From: Oscillospiraceae bacterium | GTDB lineage: Bacteria; Bacillota; Clostridia; Oscillospirales; CAG-382 | Direction: 5' to 3' | Length of the DNA: 64,000 bases | NCBI GenBank assembly: GCA_015063785.1 | Contig: SVTM01000001.1 | Coordinates: 1-64,000 of the forward strand | Shown: positions 34,108 to 43,589 of the stretch, one piece after another | How positions within the stretch are numbered: the stretch's first letter is position 1 | Layout: every line of letters starts with the position of its first letter | The notes under the pieces: model-generated | Told to the model about the DNA's origin: nothing | Seen by the model: the letters and a program-made list of their open reading frames with translations, nothing else | The model's database searches: none | Translations under genes and position numbers: made by a program

Positions 34108-36348
34108 ATGGACGTATTTGAGCGCTATGCACCTTTTATAAAAGATTTTATATACCGCAACGATTGGCAAAATCTTCGGGCGATACAGGTGGCAGCGGCA
34201 GAAGCGATATTTGAGACCGATGAAAACCTGTTGCTGTCGGCATCAACCGCATCGGGAAAGACAGAGGCTGCTTTTTTTCCTATTCTAACTCAATTCTTCG
34301 AAGATCCGCCGAAATCCGTTGGCGCAATATATATTGGTCCCTTAAAAGCTTTGATAAACGATCAGTTTTCAAGGCTTAACGAACTGTGCGCAGAAGCCGA
34401 TATTCCTGTATGGCATTGGCATGGTGACGTTTCTGCTAGCCACAAGGCAAAGCTTTTAAAAAATCCGTCGGGTATACTACAAATAACCCCCGAATCCCTC
34501 GAAGCATTGCTTTTGCACAAACATGCGGCAATAGCAAAACTGTTTTGTGACCTTAGATATATTGTTATAGATGAAGTTCATTCTCTGATGCGTGGTGACA
34601 GAGGTGGGCAGACGATGTGTCTTGTTGAAAGATTGTCAAGCATTGCAGGCGTAAATCCTCGACGCGTCGGTCTTTCCGCCACCCTGGGCAGCCCTGAGGA
34701 CACAGGGGCGTTTTTGTCGCTTGGAACGGGCAGAAGGACACTTATTCCAAAAATCGATTCTGCGGGCGCAAAATGGCGCCTGTCGGTGGAGCATTTTTAT
34801 ATTTCGGGCCCACAAGCATCAGAGGACAAATCTGTTGAAAACGCACTTGAGGTTCTTGATTCATCTACCGACAATGCGCCCGACTCCGCAGATCCCGGGA
34901 TAGGCTATATCTACGAACACACACGTGGAAAGAAGTGCCTTGTTTTCGTTAATTCCCGAGAAGAATGCGAAACAGTTACAACGACATTAAGAAGATATTG
35001 CGAATTTAATGGGGACAGCGATAGATTCCTTATTCATCACGGAAATCTTTCTGCATCATATCGTGAAACGGCAGAAGAGGTTATGAAAGATGATGAGGAA
35101 TACAAAACAACAGTTACTACTGCCACGCTTGAACTTGGTATTGATATCGGAAAGCTTGAAAGAGCTTTTCAGATAGATGCTCCAGCCACCGTTTCTTCGT
35201 TTCTTCAACGAATGGGACGTACAGGAAGACGCGGGAATCCCAGTGAAATGTGGTTTGTTATCCGCGAGGAACAACCTGAAGCACGTGCACTTTTACCTGC
35301 AACTGTGCCCTGGAAACTGATTCAGGCAATTGCATTGGTTCAATTGTATGTCGAGGAAAAATGGGTTGAACCGCAGATGTTGTCGCGTTTGCCGTACAGT
35401 CTTCTTTATCATCAAACGATGAGCACTCTTGCCTCCTGCGGTGAATTGACGCCAAAGGCGTTAGCATCTAAAATTCTTTCTCTTGCTGTTTTCAGAAATA
35501 TATCAGCTGAGGATTATAAAATATTACTCAGGCATTTGATAGATATCGATCATATTCAAAGAACAGAAGAGGGTGGACTTATCATCGGTCTTTCCGGAGA
35601 ACGTATCGTAAATTCTTTCAAGTTTTATGCAGTTTTTGTTGAAAGCGAAGAATATACTGTTCGTTGCGGATCTGAAGAACTTGGTACCATTGTAAAACCG
35701 CCACCGGTCGGCGAAAAGATTGCTATTGCAGGACATGTGTGGATCGTTGAAGAAATAGACCACAAACGCCGACTTATATATTGTGAACAAGTGAAGGGAA
35801 TAGTGCCTGCATTTTTCGGTCTTTGTCCTGGAGATATAAATACCAGAATACTCGAACGAATGAAAAACGTTCTTGAAGAGGACGTGCAGTACAGGTATCT
35901 TATGAAAAATGCAGTTGCTCGCCTTGATAATGCGCGCTTTTCGGCAAAAAACTCTCAGATTCTATCAGAGCCTCTTGTTTGTCTTGGTGGAGATATGTGG
36001 TGTTTGTTCCCTTGGCTTGGGACATATGCTTTCTTTGCAATAGAACGCTTTCTTAAGCTGAAATGTAAGGATATACTTGGTATTTCCGGACTCGATTCAT
36101 GTCGACCGTATTATCTACAATTTAAAATGAAGGCTGGCAGAGAAGAATTTTTCAGATGTGTTTTTGATCAGATAAAAAAGCCCTTTGATCCAATGGAGCT
36201 TGTGTACCCCGGGGAAGTTCCTGTCTTCGATAAATATGATGAATATGTGCCTGCAGAGCTTATTAAGAAAGGCTTTGCGTACGGTGTACTCGATGTTGAA
36301 AGCATGAAAAACAGGATACTTGGTTGGGAAAAAGAATTTATGATGTGA
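34108..36348 (+). CDS. brxHI: BrxHI/Lhr-type DEAD/DEAH helicase
   Basis: A 746-residue superfamily 2 helicase. Motifs in order: Q-like LRAIQVAAAEAI, Walker A STASGKTEA (~46-54), Ia GPLKALINDQ, Ib TPESLEALL, II DEVH (~155-158), III SATLG (~190), IV CLVFVNSREECE, V ATLELGIDIG and VI QRMGRTGRRGN (~366-376). A long C-terminal region follows, as in Lhr-like enzymes. It presumably unwinds or translocates on nucleic acid, coupled to the BrxD-type ATPase. GAGGAGG sits before ATG 34108; an in-frame ATG at 34090 overlaps the brxD stop and is less likely. Confidence 0.88.
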   Translation: MDVFERYAPFIKDFIYRNDWQNLRAIQVAAAEAIFETDENLLLSASTASGKTEAAFFPILTQFFEDPPKSVGAIYIGPLKALINDQFSRLNELCAEADIPVWHWHGDVSASHKAKLLKNPSGILQITPESLEALLLHKHAAIAKLFCDLRYIVIDEVHSLMRGDRGGQTMCLVERLSSIAGVNPRRVGLSATLGSPEDTGAFLSLGTGRRTLIPKIDSAGAKWRLSVEHFYISGPQASEDKSVENALEVLDSSTDNAPDSADPGIGYIYEHTRGKKCLVFVNSREECETVTTTLRRYCEFNGDSDRFLIHHGNLSASYRETAEEVMKDDEEYKTTVTTATLELGIDIGKLERAFQIDAPATVSSFLQRMGRTGRRGNPSEMWFVIREEQPEARALLPATVPWKLIQAIALVQLYVEEKWVEPQMLSRLPYSLLYHQTMSTLASCGELTPKALASKILSLAVFRNISAEDYKILLRHLIDIDHIQRTEEGGLIIGLSGERIVNSFKFYAVFVESEEYTVRCGSEELGTIVKPPPVGEKIAIAGHVWIVEEIDHKRRLIYCEQVKGIVPAFFGLCPGDINTRILERMKNVLEEDVQYRYLMKNAVARLDNARFSAKNSQILSEPLVCLGGDMWCLFPWLGTYAFFAIERFLKLKCKDILGISGLDSCRPYYLQFKMKAGREEFFRCVFDQIKKPFDPMELVYPGEVPVFDKYDEYVPAELIKKGFAYGVLDVESMKNRILGWEKEFMM

Positions 36349-36363
36349 TTGGCGGTGAATCAG

Positions 36364-37494
36364 TTGCAATATAAGGCGGGAAAAATCGCCACCAAAATAC
36401 TATCTTTGCAAGAGGACGACGGGTCATGGGGATGTTTTCATACTCAAAAAAGGGGCAGTTTGATACCATTTACAACAGAGCACGCGCTCTTTCGGCTTGA
36501 GTCACTGGGATTTTCCTTCGAGGATGAATGCATCAAAAAAGCTGTCGAACACATAGAGTCATTGCTTCTATCTAAAACGCTACCTGAGGGCAACGAAAAA
36601 AGTGTGGATTTTCCTATATTCGTTGAATTGATAGCTGCTACCTGGATAAGAAGATTTACAAATAGTAATTTGTCAGCAAATACAGTTGCCGAAAAATGGG
36701 CAAGAATTATATCAAAAGCTTTCAATAAACAAGTATACTCCCACGAAGACTATCTAAATTGTTTTGAGAACGAATTCCAAACAAAACCACGAAGCGGTAG
36801 ATTGGTTGATTTTGTCAGCTTCTATCAATTATCATTGCTTGCAGACATGTTGGACGAAAAAACAGAAAACCGCATGCTTGATCACGTGCTTTCGCACCCA
36901 GATGGAATATACTATGTTTACGAGAATAATCTGTTTGCTCCTCCAAATTTTCAAAGCAAAGATGCAAGCAGATATATCGGCGTTGCAGAGCTTATTTTAA
37001 GATATCGTTGCGGAAAAGATAAAATTAAGCATATTTTCGACTGGCTTTGGCAAAATCAAGATTCGGATGGCATGTGGGACATGGGTTCTGCAGCCAAAGA
37101 TGGAGTCTTTTTTCCTTTATCAGATAGATGGAATCTTGAAAACAGAGTGTCTGATTGTACTTTTCGTATAAGAAAAATATTGGCCGATCGTTGCTACTGT
37201 GGTCACGATTGCTCGAGATGCATCACATTTGTTGCAACAAAACACGATGATAACTCAATGAGACAAATGTCACAAGAGTTTTACAGATCTGCCTTTGGCA
37301 TGGATATTTCTATGAACAAGTTTAATTGCTATGGAGGAAGGACAGAAAATAAATTTGAATTATGCCACGAATGTCCTTTTACGAAGTGCTGCAAACAACA
37401 GGGTATAGATTTTTGCGCTGATTGTGCTAAATATCCATGCGAAAAAATAGCCTTATATGAATCAAAACACGTCAACAAAAGTAATCAAATGTAA
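36364..37494 (+). CDS. Alpha/alpha-toroid plus DUF3795 fusion protein
   Basis: A protein of about 376 residues with two parts. Residues ~1-265 look like a prenyltransferase/squalene-cyclase-type alpha toroid (KILSLQEDDGSWGCF and, later, LWQNQDSDGMWDMGS). Residues ~275-370 match DUF3795, a Cys-rich putative metal-binding domain (CYCGHDCSRCITFVAT, then CHECPFTKCC and CADCAKYPC). I know no activity for this pairing. It follows the helicase by 15 bases and ends at a shared terminator, so it is probably the last gene of the TerB/BrxD/BrxHI unit. Codons are more AT-rich than in the helicase. The start is uncertain: TTG 36364 has GGCGGTG upstream; TTG 36349 and GTG 36355 are alternatives. Confidence 0.75.
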   Translation: MQYKAGKIATKILSLQEDDGSWGCFHTQKRGSLIPFTTEHALFRLESLGFSFEDECIKKAVEHIESLLLSKTLPEGNEKSVDFPIFVELIAATWIRRFTNSNLSANTVAEKWARIISKAFNKQVYSHEDYLNCFENEFQTKPRSGRLVDFVSFYQLSLLADMLDEKTENRMLDHVLSHPDGIYYVYENNLFAPPNFQSKDASRYIGVAELILRYRCGKDKIKHIFDWLWQNQDSDGMWDMGSAAKDGVFFPLSDRWNLENRVSDCTFRIRKILADRCYCGHDCSRCITFVATKHDDNSMRQMSQEFYRSAFGMDISMNKFNCYGGRTENKFELCHECPFTKCCKQQGIDFCADCAKYPCEKIALYESKHVNKSNQM

Positions 37495-37527
37495 AAAAAC
37501 TCCGAAGAATCATCTTCGGAGTTTTTT
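37494..37527. terminator. Bidirectional terminator between convergent genes
   Basis: AACTCCGAAGA and TCTTCGGAGTT pair perfectly around ATCA with A and T runs on either side. It serves both the toroid-DUF3795 gene (plus) and the barrel-family gene (minus). Confidence 0.92.
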
Positions 37528-37529
37528 AC

Positions 37530-39437
37530 CTATTTTTCAAGTATTATGCCTGCAAATTCATATGGATAAAGTGTTGAAAGTTTGACCTTGTTTCCTTCAA
37601 AAATTCCTTGTGTATTTACAAAAGATACTTTGCTGAAATTATCACTTATTTCAATTTCGGGGCAGGGGATCTTGTCGTCAAAAAGGTTCCACAGACCTAT
37701 TGACATGGAATTATCATCCTTCTTGCACAGGATATATAGATCGGGACTTGGTTTTGTTAAAGAAACAGGGAGTATTTTACCTGAAACATATTCTATTGCC
37801 CGTTTCAATTGTTCCGCCTTGTAATAGGATCTGTACGCGCTCTTTTCGCAGAAAACACTATCAAACGCCATGACAAAAAAACGTTGTTTTTTGTTGTTTT
37901 CATAAAAATAAGCCGATGGGGTCTCTACAGGGTTTCCAACATAGCTTCCGTATGAGTAATCCAAACGCGTAGTATACCAACTATCAACAACTGCACCTTT
38001 CTTTGGCTCGATTCTGAATAATCCTGTTTTTCCCCATATTTTTATTCTTTCGCCATCAGAAAATATTTCTTCAACAGGTGTGTACTCTTCGATTATATTT
38101 GAAAGTCCTACATCAAAACCTCTTTCGGTGAGGATCTTTGCAGCTTTGATGTCAAGTATCATACCGTTATCAAGAGCGTTCTCGGGAATGTGCCTTGCGT
38201 TTTCGCCAAAAACGGCTCCTGGCATGTCTTCACCCGATCTGCAGATGGGAATATTGCAGGCGGACAGAATTTTTCCGGCATGTGAATCGAAGGTATAACG
38301 GTGGATATAATCGGCATCTGGATTCTTTTGGGGTAATTCAGCATCGAATATGCGTCTAGGATATTCAAAAACTCTAACTCCGAACGGCTTTTTGTGCGCA
38401 AAATGTTTATCAAGCATTTCGTATATAGACCTGTTTGCGCAGTGAAAATCATTGTAACCGGTTTCGAAAAGAGCGTCAGATGTGTAATCGAAGGTGTATT
38501 TTAATATGCCGTTTGCTACTCCGTCGGCGCGAAGAATCATATCAAAGCATTCGAGATGGGAAGCCGGAACAGCATATCGGGGCCTTGGATAAACGTCGCC
38601 CTCGGACATGTTTTCAACGTCTTCTTTTTCGCACCAAGATGCCGCCATTCTCTCGTTCTCAACAATATGCGCAAGGCTGAACCCGTAGTAGTTGTACCAA
38701 TACGGTGCACCGAACAGTCTTATGATAGGTTTTGTGTCGCCCGCAAGTATTTTGGACATTTCAATAGCGTCAAATCCATCAAGCCCCCATGAAGAATCAC
38801 TTGTGCAAAAGCCGCATCTTATGTTCGGATCGACAGAATTGATTGTTTTGCGTATTTTATATGCAAGTTTTTTAAAGCTGTCACCCATTATTGTCAACCA
38901 TGCAGAACGGTAATTGTTTGGTTTGCCGGTGAAACACATGTTGAATATATCGGCGGGTTTTGCGGATACTCCGGTTTTTTCTTTGAAAAGACGAAGGTGT
39001 TCGTCGCAACAACAACCTAAATCGCCGTAATTATATCTGAAATCGTCGTCAAAGAGGATGATATTGGGTTTGCATCGCGCTATATCTGCCACATATTCTG
39101 TAGCGAAAGTCACAAAGTTTTCGTCGGTGGGACAGATATAAGCATCTGATGCGACACCTTTCGGATCAGTAAGCTTACGAAAATCGTTCTTTTCCTTGAT
39201 AATAAGAGTCCACATCCACACGCCGACCTCAAAACCGCTATCTTTCAGGTATTGTATGCTATCCTCGAGGTTGTTCAATATCTCTTCTCGCGCCTTTGAG
39301 TCATTATGGTAGAAACAAATTGCAAGAAACACTCGCTTGCTACCGATTCTTCTCAGTTCATTTACTGCTTTTTCGCGATAATCTCCTGTGAAAAGATCGG
39401 CGATTATAGGTGTAGAAAGTGTGTATTCTCGATTCAC
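37530..39437 (-). CDS. Unrecognised TIM-barrel-like glycosidase-type protein, paralogue 1
   Basis: A protein of about 635 residues without a signal peptide, so cytoplasmic. Its N-terminal half looks like a glycosidase-type TIM barrel: EVGVWMWTL, IILFDDDFRYNYGD, RCGFCTSDSSWGLDGFD, RLFGAPYW and GDVYPRPRY. The acidic clusters FDDDF and EGDVYPRPR are the best catalytic candidates. A later block, AVFGENARHIPENA, then ILDIKAAKILTERGFDVGL, is followed by a beta domain. It is clearly homologous throughout to the protein at 46852-48753. I cannot name its family. GTG 39437 is preferred because GGGGTGG lies 6 bases upstream and it aligns with the paralogue; a GTG at 39452 is possible. Confidence 0.75.
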   Translation of the reverse strand: MNREYTLSTPIIADLFTGDYREKAVNELRRIGSKRVFLAICFYHNDSKAREEILNNLEDSIQYLKDSGFEVGVWMWTLIIKEKNDFRKLTDPKGVASDAYICPTDENFVTFATEYVADIARCKPNIILFDDDFRYNYGDLGCCCDEHLRLFKEKTGVSAKPADIFNMCFTGKPNNYRSAWLTIMGDSFKKLAYKIRKTINSVDPNIRCGFCTSDSSWGLDGFDAIEMSKILAGDTKPIIRLFGAPYWYNYYGFSLAHIVENERMAASWCEKEDVENMSEGDVYPRPRYAVPASHLECFDMILRADGVANGILKYTFDYTSDALFETGYNDFHCANRSIYEMLDKHFAHKKPFGVRVFEYPRRIFDAELPQKNPDADYIHRYTFDSHAGKILSACNIPICRSGEDMPGAVFGENARHIPENALDNGMILDIKAAKILTERGFDVGLSNIIEEYTPVEEIFSDGERIKIWGKTGLFRIEPKKGAVVDSWYTTRLDYSYGSYVGNPVETPSAYFYENNKKQRFFVMAFDSVFCEKSAYRSYYKAEQLKRAIEYVSGKILPVSLTKPSPDLYILCKKDDNSMSIGLWNLFDDKIPCPEIEISDNFSKVSFVNTQGIFEGNKVKLSTLYPYEFAGIILEK

Positions 39438-39464
39438 AAGCTGCCACCCCACTTGTTTTTTTAA

Positions 39465-39493
39465 ATTATAACACTTGATTTATATTATTTCAA
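39465..39493 (-). promoter_or_regulatory. Promoter of barrel paralogue 1
   Basis: On the minus strand TTGAAA (39488-39493) and TATAAT (39465-39470) are spaced by 17 bases, just upstream of the start codon. The gene is therefore transcribed separately from rlmI. Confidence 0.75.
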
Positions 39494-39529
39494 GTTATTT
39501 TACTACGAAAAATTTTCGAAATCAATACA

Positions 39530-40753
39530 TTAAACAACTTGGAAAATATAAAACTTAAGATAGTCAGTTTCGGGTACGTTCCAAAGAATCGGATGGTCTG
39601 GTGCTTGTTGTCTTGCTTCGATCTGTTTAAGCGAAACGCCGGCATCGCGTGCCGCGCTTTTGAGCATTTTTACAAACAGTTCATCTTTCATAAAATGAGA
39701 GCAAGAGCAGGTTGCAAAATATCCACCGCGGGGAAGAAGCTTCAGCGCGCGGTAGTTGATTTCTTTGTATCCTCTTTCGGCGTTACCCACGGTTTTTCGA
39801 CTCTTGGTAAAAGCAGGAGGATCGAGTATTATAAAATCGTAAAAGTTATTTTTTTCTTTTTCAAGAGAGGGGAGAAGGTCAAATACATCCGCGGTTATAA
39901 AATCCATTTTGTCCGACAATCCGTTTCTGTCAGCATTTGCCTTTGCGCATTCAATTGCCGTTGCAGACACGTCAACGGCGGTTACGTGCTCTGCACCGCC
40001 AAAAGCTGCATTTAAAGCAAACGATCCAGTGTGAGTGAAACAGTCGAGTACCTTTTTCCCTTTTGCAAGACGGGCGATTTCTTTTCTGTTATATTTCTGA
40101 TCGAGAAAGAATCCGGTCTTCTGACCGTTTTCAAAATCGACTTTGTAGAAAACCCCGTTTTCACATATTTCTGTACAAGTCTCTTGCTGATGCGGTATTT
40201 TTTCGTACCACCCCTTGTACTGCGTCAGTCCTTCGAGTTCTCTTATGGCAACGTCGTTTCTTTCGTAAATGCCTTTTATTTCGATTCCGCTTTTTGACAA
40301 TTCACTATATACGATATCATATATCATGTCTTTGATCTTGTCGATACCATAAGAAAGCACCTGAGTTACTATTATATCAGAAAATTTATCAATCGTAAGC
40401 CCGGGAAGTCCGTCGGCTTCGCCAAAAATCAGACGGCAGCACGAAAAATCGTCCTGCATGACTGTTTTTCTATAATTGATTGCATATTTAATTCTTCTTT
40501 CAAAAAAGCTTTTTTCAAATTTTTCGTTGGCATTGTCAGACAGTATTCTCACACGAATTTTGCTGTGCACACTGTAAAAACCTGTGCCGAGATACGAGCC
40601 TTTTTCAGAAAAAACGTCTACCAAAGCACCGTTTTCGATTGTATCACCTGCACTGGTGATCTCGGCGTCATAAACCCACGGATGTCCGGTTTTTATGGAA
40701 TATTCTGCTTTTTTTGTTATCGTAACAAATGGGAAATTTCTTTGATTTTTCAT
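39530..40753 (-). CDS. rlmI: 23S rRNA m5C methyltransferase RlmI-like
   Basis: A 407-residue SAM-dependent RNA methyltransferase. An N-terminal PUA-like domain (GHPWVYDAEI) leads into a central linker with RLIFGEADGLPGL. The Rossmann methylase domain has VLDCFTHTGSFALNAA (SAM motif), DVSATAIECAKANA and catalytic DPPAFTKS, with the cysteine pair CSCSHFM near the end. This is the RlmI/YccW family acting on 23S rRNA cytosine. It lies 16 bases after the AraC-type gene in the same direction and is probably cotranscribed, with no obvious functional link. AAGGAAC precedes the start. Confidence 0.93.
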   Translation of the reverse strand: MKNQRNFPFVTITKKAEYSIKTGHPWVYDAEITSAGDTIENGALVDVFSEKGSYLGTGFYSVHSKIRVRILSDNANEKFEKSFFERRIKYAINYRKTVMQDDFSCCRLIFGEADGLPGLTIDKFSDIIVTQVLSYGIDKIKDMIYDIVYSELSKSGIEIKGIYERNDVAIRELEGLTQYKGWYEKIPHQQETCTEICENGVFYKVDFENGQKTGFFLDQKYNRKEIARLAKGKKVLDCFTHTGSFALNAAFGGAEHVTAVDVSATAIECAKANADRNGLSDKMDFITADVFDLLPSLEKEKNNFYDFIILDPPAFTKSRKTVGNAERGYKEINYRALKLLPRGGYFATCSCSHFMKDELFVKMLKSAARDAGVSLKQIEARQQAPDHPILWNVPETDYLKFYIFQVV

Positions 40754-40769
40754 TGTTTGTTCCTTTGCT

Positions 40770-41615
40770 TCAATGTGAATTTCTGAATAGTTTTGGTGTG
40801 GTATTCTTGTATTTTTTAAAAGTTTTTATAAAATAGCTGAGATCGTTGAAACCGCTTGAAAATGCTATCTCGGTTATACCCATATCTGTCGAAATCAAAG
40901 CTTTCGAGGCTTTTTCAATTCTGTAAGCGTTCAAGTATTCAAACGCGGTCATGCCCGTCATTCCTTTGAAGATGACACAAAAATATTTAGGCGAAACGTC
41001 TACGGCTTTTGACAATTCGTCAAGGCTGATTTGAGATTTATAATTTTCGCGCATGTACTCTATTGCTTTCTTGAGTTTGATCAGGTTTTTATCTTTAAGG
41101 AAATTGCTGTATGATGTGTTGTCCGTGAATAGTTTTTCGCGGCATATCACCGCAAAAAGCTCGTACAACGAGCTTATTGCAGACAGTTGATATCCCGGAT
41201 CTGAAACAGAAAAAGAGTTAAATAATTTGCAAACAGTTGTGTAAAGCGCGATGTTGTCTGATTTGATACGGTGATATATAAAAAGCGTATGGTTTACCAG
41301 ACCCGATGCGATATTCTTACCATCGTCTGTGCACACGAGTATCTTTTCAGGATCAAAAACCATACATTCATAAACACATTTGTCGGGAATTGCGCCGTGC
41401 ACAATTTCGGGATTGACAAATACGATATCGTTTTTTGTCATTTCTATCTCGACATTATTGAGATAGACAGTAAGTTTTCCTTTTATAACGCGGATGATCT
41501 CTAGCTCTTTGTGCCAGTGATGCTGCATGATGTACTTCGGATGGCTTTCGTCCAGATGGTAAAAACCCACCGGAAAGTTCTCGTTTCCGCGTTCTGTTAA
41601 CTCGTTATATACCAT
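40770..41615 (-). CDS. AraC-family regulator, divergent from fucI
   Basis: A 281-residue regulator. The N-terminal cupin sensor has YIMQHHWHKELEIIRVIKGKL and FVNPEIVHGAIPD. The C-terminal pair of helix-turn-helix motifs is ISLDELSKAVDVSPKYFCVIF and MGITEIAFSSGFNDLSYFIKTF, ending KYKNTTPKLFR. A CGGAGC ribosome site precedes the ATG. It is divergent from the L-fucose isomerase gene across a 130-base spacer and probably responds to the same sugar (inference). Confidence 0.92.
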   Translation of the reverse strand: MVYNELTERGNENFPVGFYHLDESHPKYIMQHHWHKELEIIRVIKGKLTVYLNNVEIEMTKNDIVFVNPEIVHGAIPDKCVYECMVFDPEKILVCTDDGKNIASGLVNHTLFIYHRIKSDNIALYTTVCKLFNSFSVSDPGYQLSAISSLYELFAVICREKLFTDNTSYSNFLKDKNLIKLKKAIEYMRENYKSQISLDELSKAVDVSPKYFCVIFKGMTGMTAFEYLNAYRIEKASKALISTDMGITEIAFSSGFNDLSYFIKTFKKYKNTTPKLFRNSH

Positions 41616-41664
41616 AATTTTGCTCCGTTTATGATAAAATAAGAATATTGTTATGTTTTTTTCT

Positions 41665-41694
41665 ATTATATCACAAGTAATATATGCATTTCAA
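41665..41694 (-). promoter_or_regulatory. Promoter of the AraC-type gene next to fucI
   Basis: On the minus strand TTGAAA (41689-41694) and TATAAT (41665-41670) are spaced by 18 bases. On the plus strand a TATAAT (41704-41709) precedes fucI but has no matching -35, suggesting fucI needs an activator. Confidence 0.6.
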
Positions 41695-41745
41695 GTATAT
41701 AATTATAATAAATGAGTATTTGCAAAATATAGGAGGAAGTATATT

Positions 41746-43548
41746 ATGGCTAGAAACAGACTTATCGGTGATTATCCTGTAATCGGAATTCGTCCCACCA
41801 TCGACGGAAGAAGAGGACCTTTGAAGGTTCGCGAATCTCTTGAAGCGCAGACTATGAACATGGCAAAGTCTGCTGCAAAGCTTATTTCCGAAAACCTTTG
41901 CTATTCCAACGGGGATCCTGTGAAGGTTATCATTGCTGACACCACCATCGGTCGTGTTGCCGAGGCAGCCCAATGTGCAGACAAATTCAAGCGAGAGGGT
42001 GTGGATATTACACTCACTGTAACGCCTTGCTGGTGCTATGGTTCTGAAACCATGGATATGGATCCCATGACAATCAAGGGTGTATGGGGTTTCAACGGCA
42101 CAGAACGTCCCGGCGCGGTATATCTTGCATCCGTTCTTGCTTCCCATGCGCAGAAAGGTTTGCCTGCATTCGGTATCTATGGGCACGACGTTCAGGATGC
42201 GGATTCAACAGAGATTCCCGATGATGTCAAAACGAAGATTTTAAGATTTGCCCGTGCTGCGGTGGCTGCCGCAACAATGCGCGGCAAGTCTTATCTCCAG
42301 ATAGGTTCGATTACAATGGGTATTGGCGGCTCTATCATGGATACGGCGTTCTTTGAAGAGTATCTCGGTATGCGTGTGGAATCTGTCGACGAAGTTGAAA
42401 TCATACGCAGAATGACCGAAGGAATCTATGATAAAGAAGAATTTGAAAAAGCCCTTAAGTGGACCAAGGAACACTGCAAAGAAGGTTTTGACAAAAACCC
42501 CGACTTTGTACGCGAAACAAACGAAAAGAAAGAAGAATCATGGGAATTTGTTGTTAAGATGATGTGCATCATCAAGGACCTTTTCAACGGCAACAAGAAG
42601 CTTTCACCCGAATTTGAAGAAGAGTCTGTTGGTCACAATGCCATCGCAGGCGGTTTCCAAGGACAAAGACAGTGGACCGATTTTTATCCCAACTGCGATT
42701 TCCCCGAATCTCTTCTTAATACATCTTTTGACTGGGAAGGTGCAAGAGAACCGTATATACTTGCAACCGAAAATGATACTTTAAACGGTGTTTGTATGCT
42801 CTTTGGTAAACTTCTTACAAACACAGCTCAGATCTTTGCAGACGTTCGTACATACTGGAGTCCCGAAGCAGTTAAGAAGGCTACAGGTTATGATATTGAG
42901 GGTGTTGCAAAGCAGTCTGGTGGATTTATCCACCTTATCAATTCCGGTGCAGCTTGTCTTGATGCCTGCGGCGAATCCAGGGACGAAAACGGCAACGGTT
43001 GTATCAAGCGCTTCTGGGAAATGACTGAAAAGGACATCGATGCTTGCCTTAAGGCGACTGAATGGTGCGCAGCTGATAAGGGTTACTTCCGTGGCGGCGG
43101 ATTTTCATCGAGATTTGAAACAAGATGCGAAATGCCCTGCACGATGATCAGACTTAACCTTGTAAAAGGTCTTGGTCCTGTTATGCAGATAGCCGAGGGT
43201 TGGACGGTTGAGCTTCCTGAAGAAGTTTCTGACAAGCTTTGGAAGCGCACAGACTACACATGGCCCTGCACTTGGTTTGCTCCCAGAACCACAGGCGAAG
43301 GCGCATTTAAGACCGCATACGACGTTATGAACAACTGGGGTGCTAACCATGGCTCGATCTCATACGGTCACATCGGAGCAGACATTATCACTCTTTGTTC
43401 GATCCTTCGCATTCCTGTTTGCATGCACAACGTTCCCGAAGAAGAAATTTATCGTCCTTCTTCATGGAATGCATTTGGTATGGACAAAGAAGGCCAAGAT
43501 TTCAGAGCATGCGCTGCATACGGTCCTATGTATAAGAACATCAGATAA
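41746..43548 (+). CDS. fucI: L-fucose isomerase
   Basis: Converts L-fucose to L-fuculose (and often D-arabinose to D-ribulose) in the cytoplasm. The 600-residue length is typical. It starts [33 protein letters not shown] and [14 protein letters not shown] are family blocks. The metal ligands appear as Glu342 (TENDTLNG), Asp366 (FADVRTYW) and His542 (SYGHIGAD), matching the order in the E. coli enzyme. AGGAGG precedes the ATG. No fuculokinase, aldolase or permease gene is in the window, so the rest of the pathway lies elsewhere or a phosphorylation-independent route is used. Confidence 0.97.
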   Translation: MARNRLIGDYPVIGIRPTIDGRRGPLKVRESLEAQTMNMAKSAAKLISENLCYSNGDPVKVIIADTTIGRVAEAAQCADKFKREGVDITLTVTPCWCYGSETMDMDPMTIKGVWGFNGTERPGAVYLASVLASHAQKGLPAFGIYGHDVQDADSTEIPDDVKTKILRFARAAVAAATMRGKSYLQIGSITMGIGGSIMDTAFFEEYLGMRVESVDEVEIIRRMTEGIYDKEEFEKALKWTKEHCKEGFDKNPDFVRETNEKKEESWEFVVKMMCIIKDLFNGNKKLSPEFEEESVGHNAIAGGFQGQRQWTDFYPNCDFPESLLNTSFDWEGAREPYILATENDTLNGVCMLFGKLLTNTAQIFADVRTYWSPEAVKKATGYDIEGVAKQSGGFIHLINSGAACLDACGESRDENGNGCIKRFWEMTEKDIDACLKATEWCAADKGYFRGGGFSSRFETRCEMPCTMIRLNLVKGLGPVMQIAEGWTVELPEEVSDKLWKRTDYTWPCTWFAPRTTGEGAFKTAYDVMNNWGANHGSISYGHIGADIITLCSILRIPVCMHNVPEEEIYRPSSWNAFGMDKEGQDFRACAAYGPMYKNIR

Positions 43549-43556
43549 ATCATAAA

Positions 43557-43585
43557 GAAAAGGTTGAGCGAGGCTCAACCTTTTT
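43557..43585. terminator. Bidirectional terminator after fucI
   Basis: AAAAGGTTGAGC and GCTCAACCTTTTT pair around a GAG loop. It sits between the convergent fucI and glycosidase genes. Confidence 0.9.
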
Positions 43586-43589
43586 CTGT

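Noticed and set aside
31269..37494. Complete BREX defence system
   Set aside because: No pglX methyltransferase, pglZ phosphatase, brxC/pglY or pglW is present; only BrxD and BrxHI-type genes are seen.
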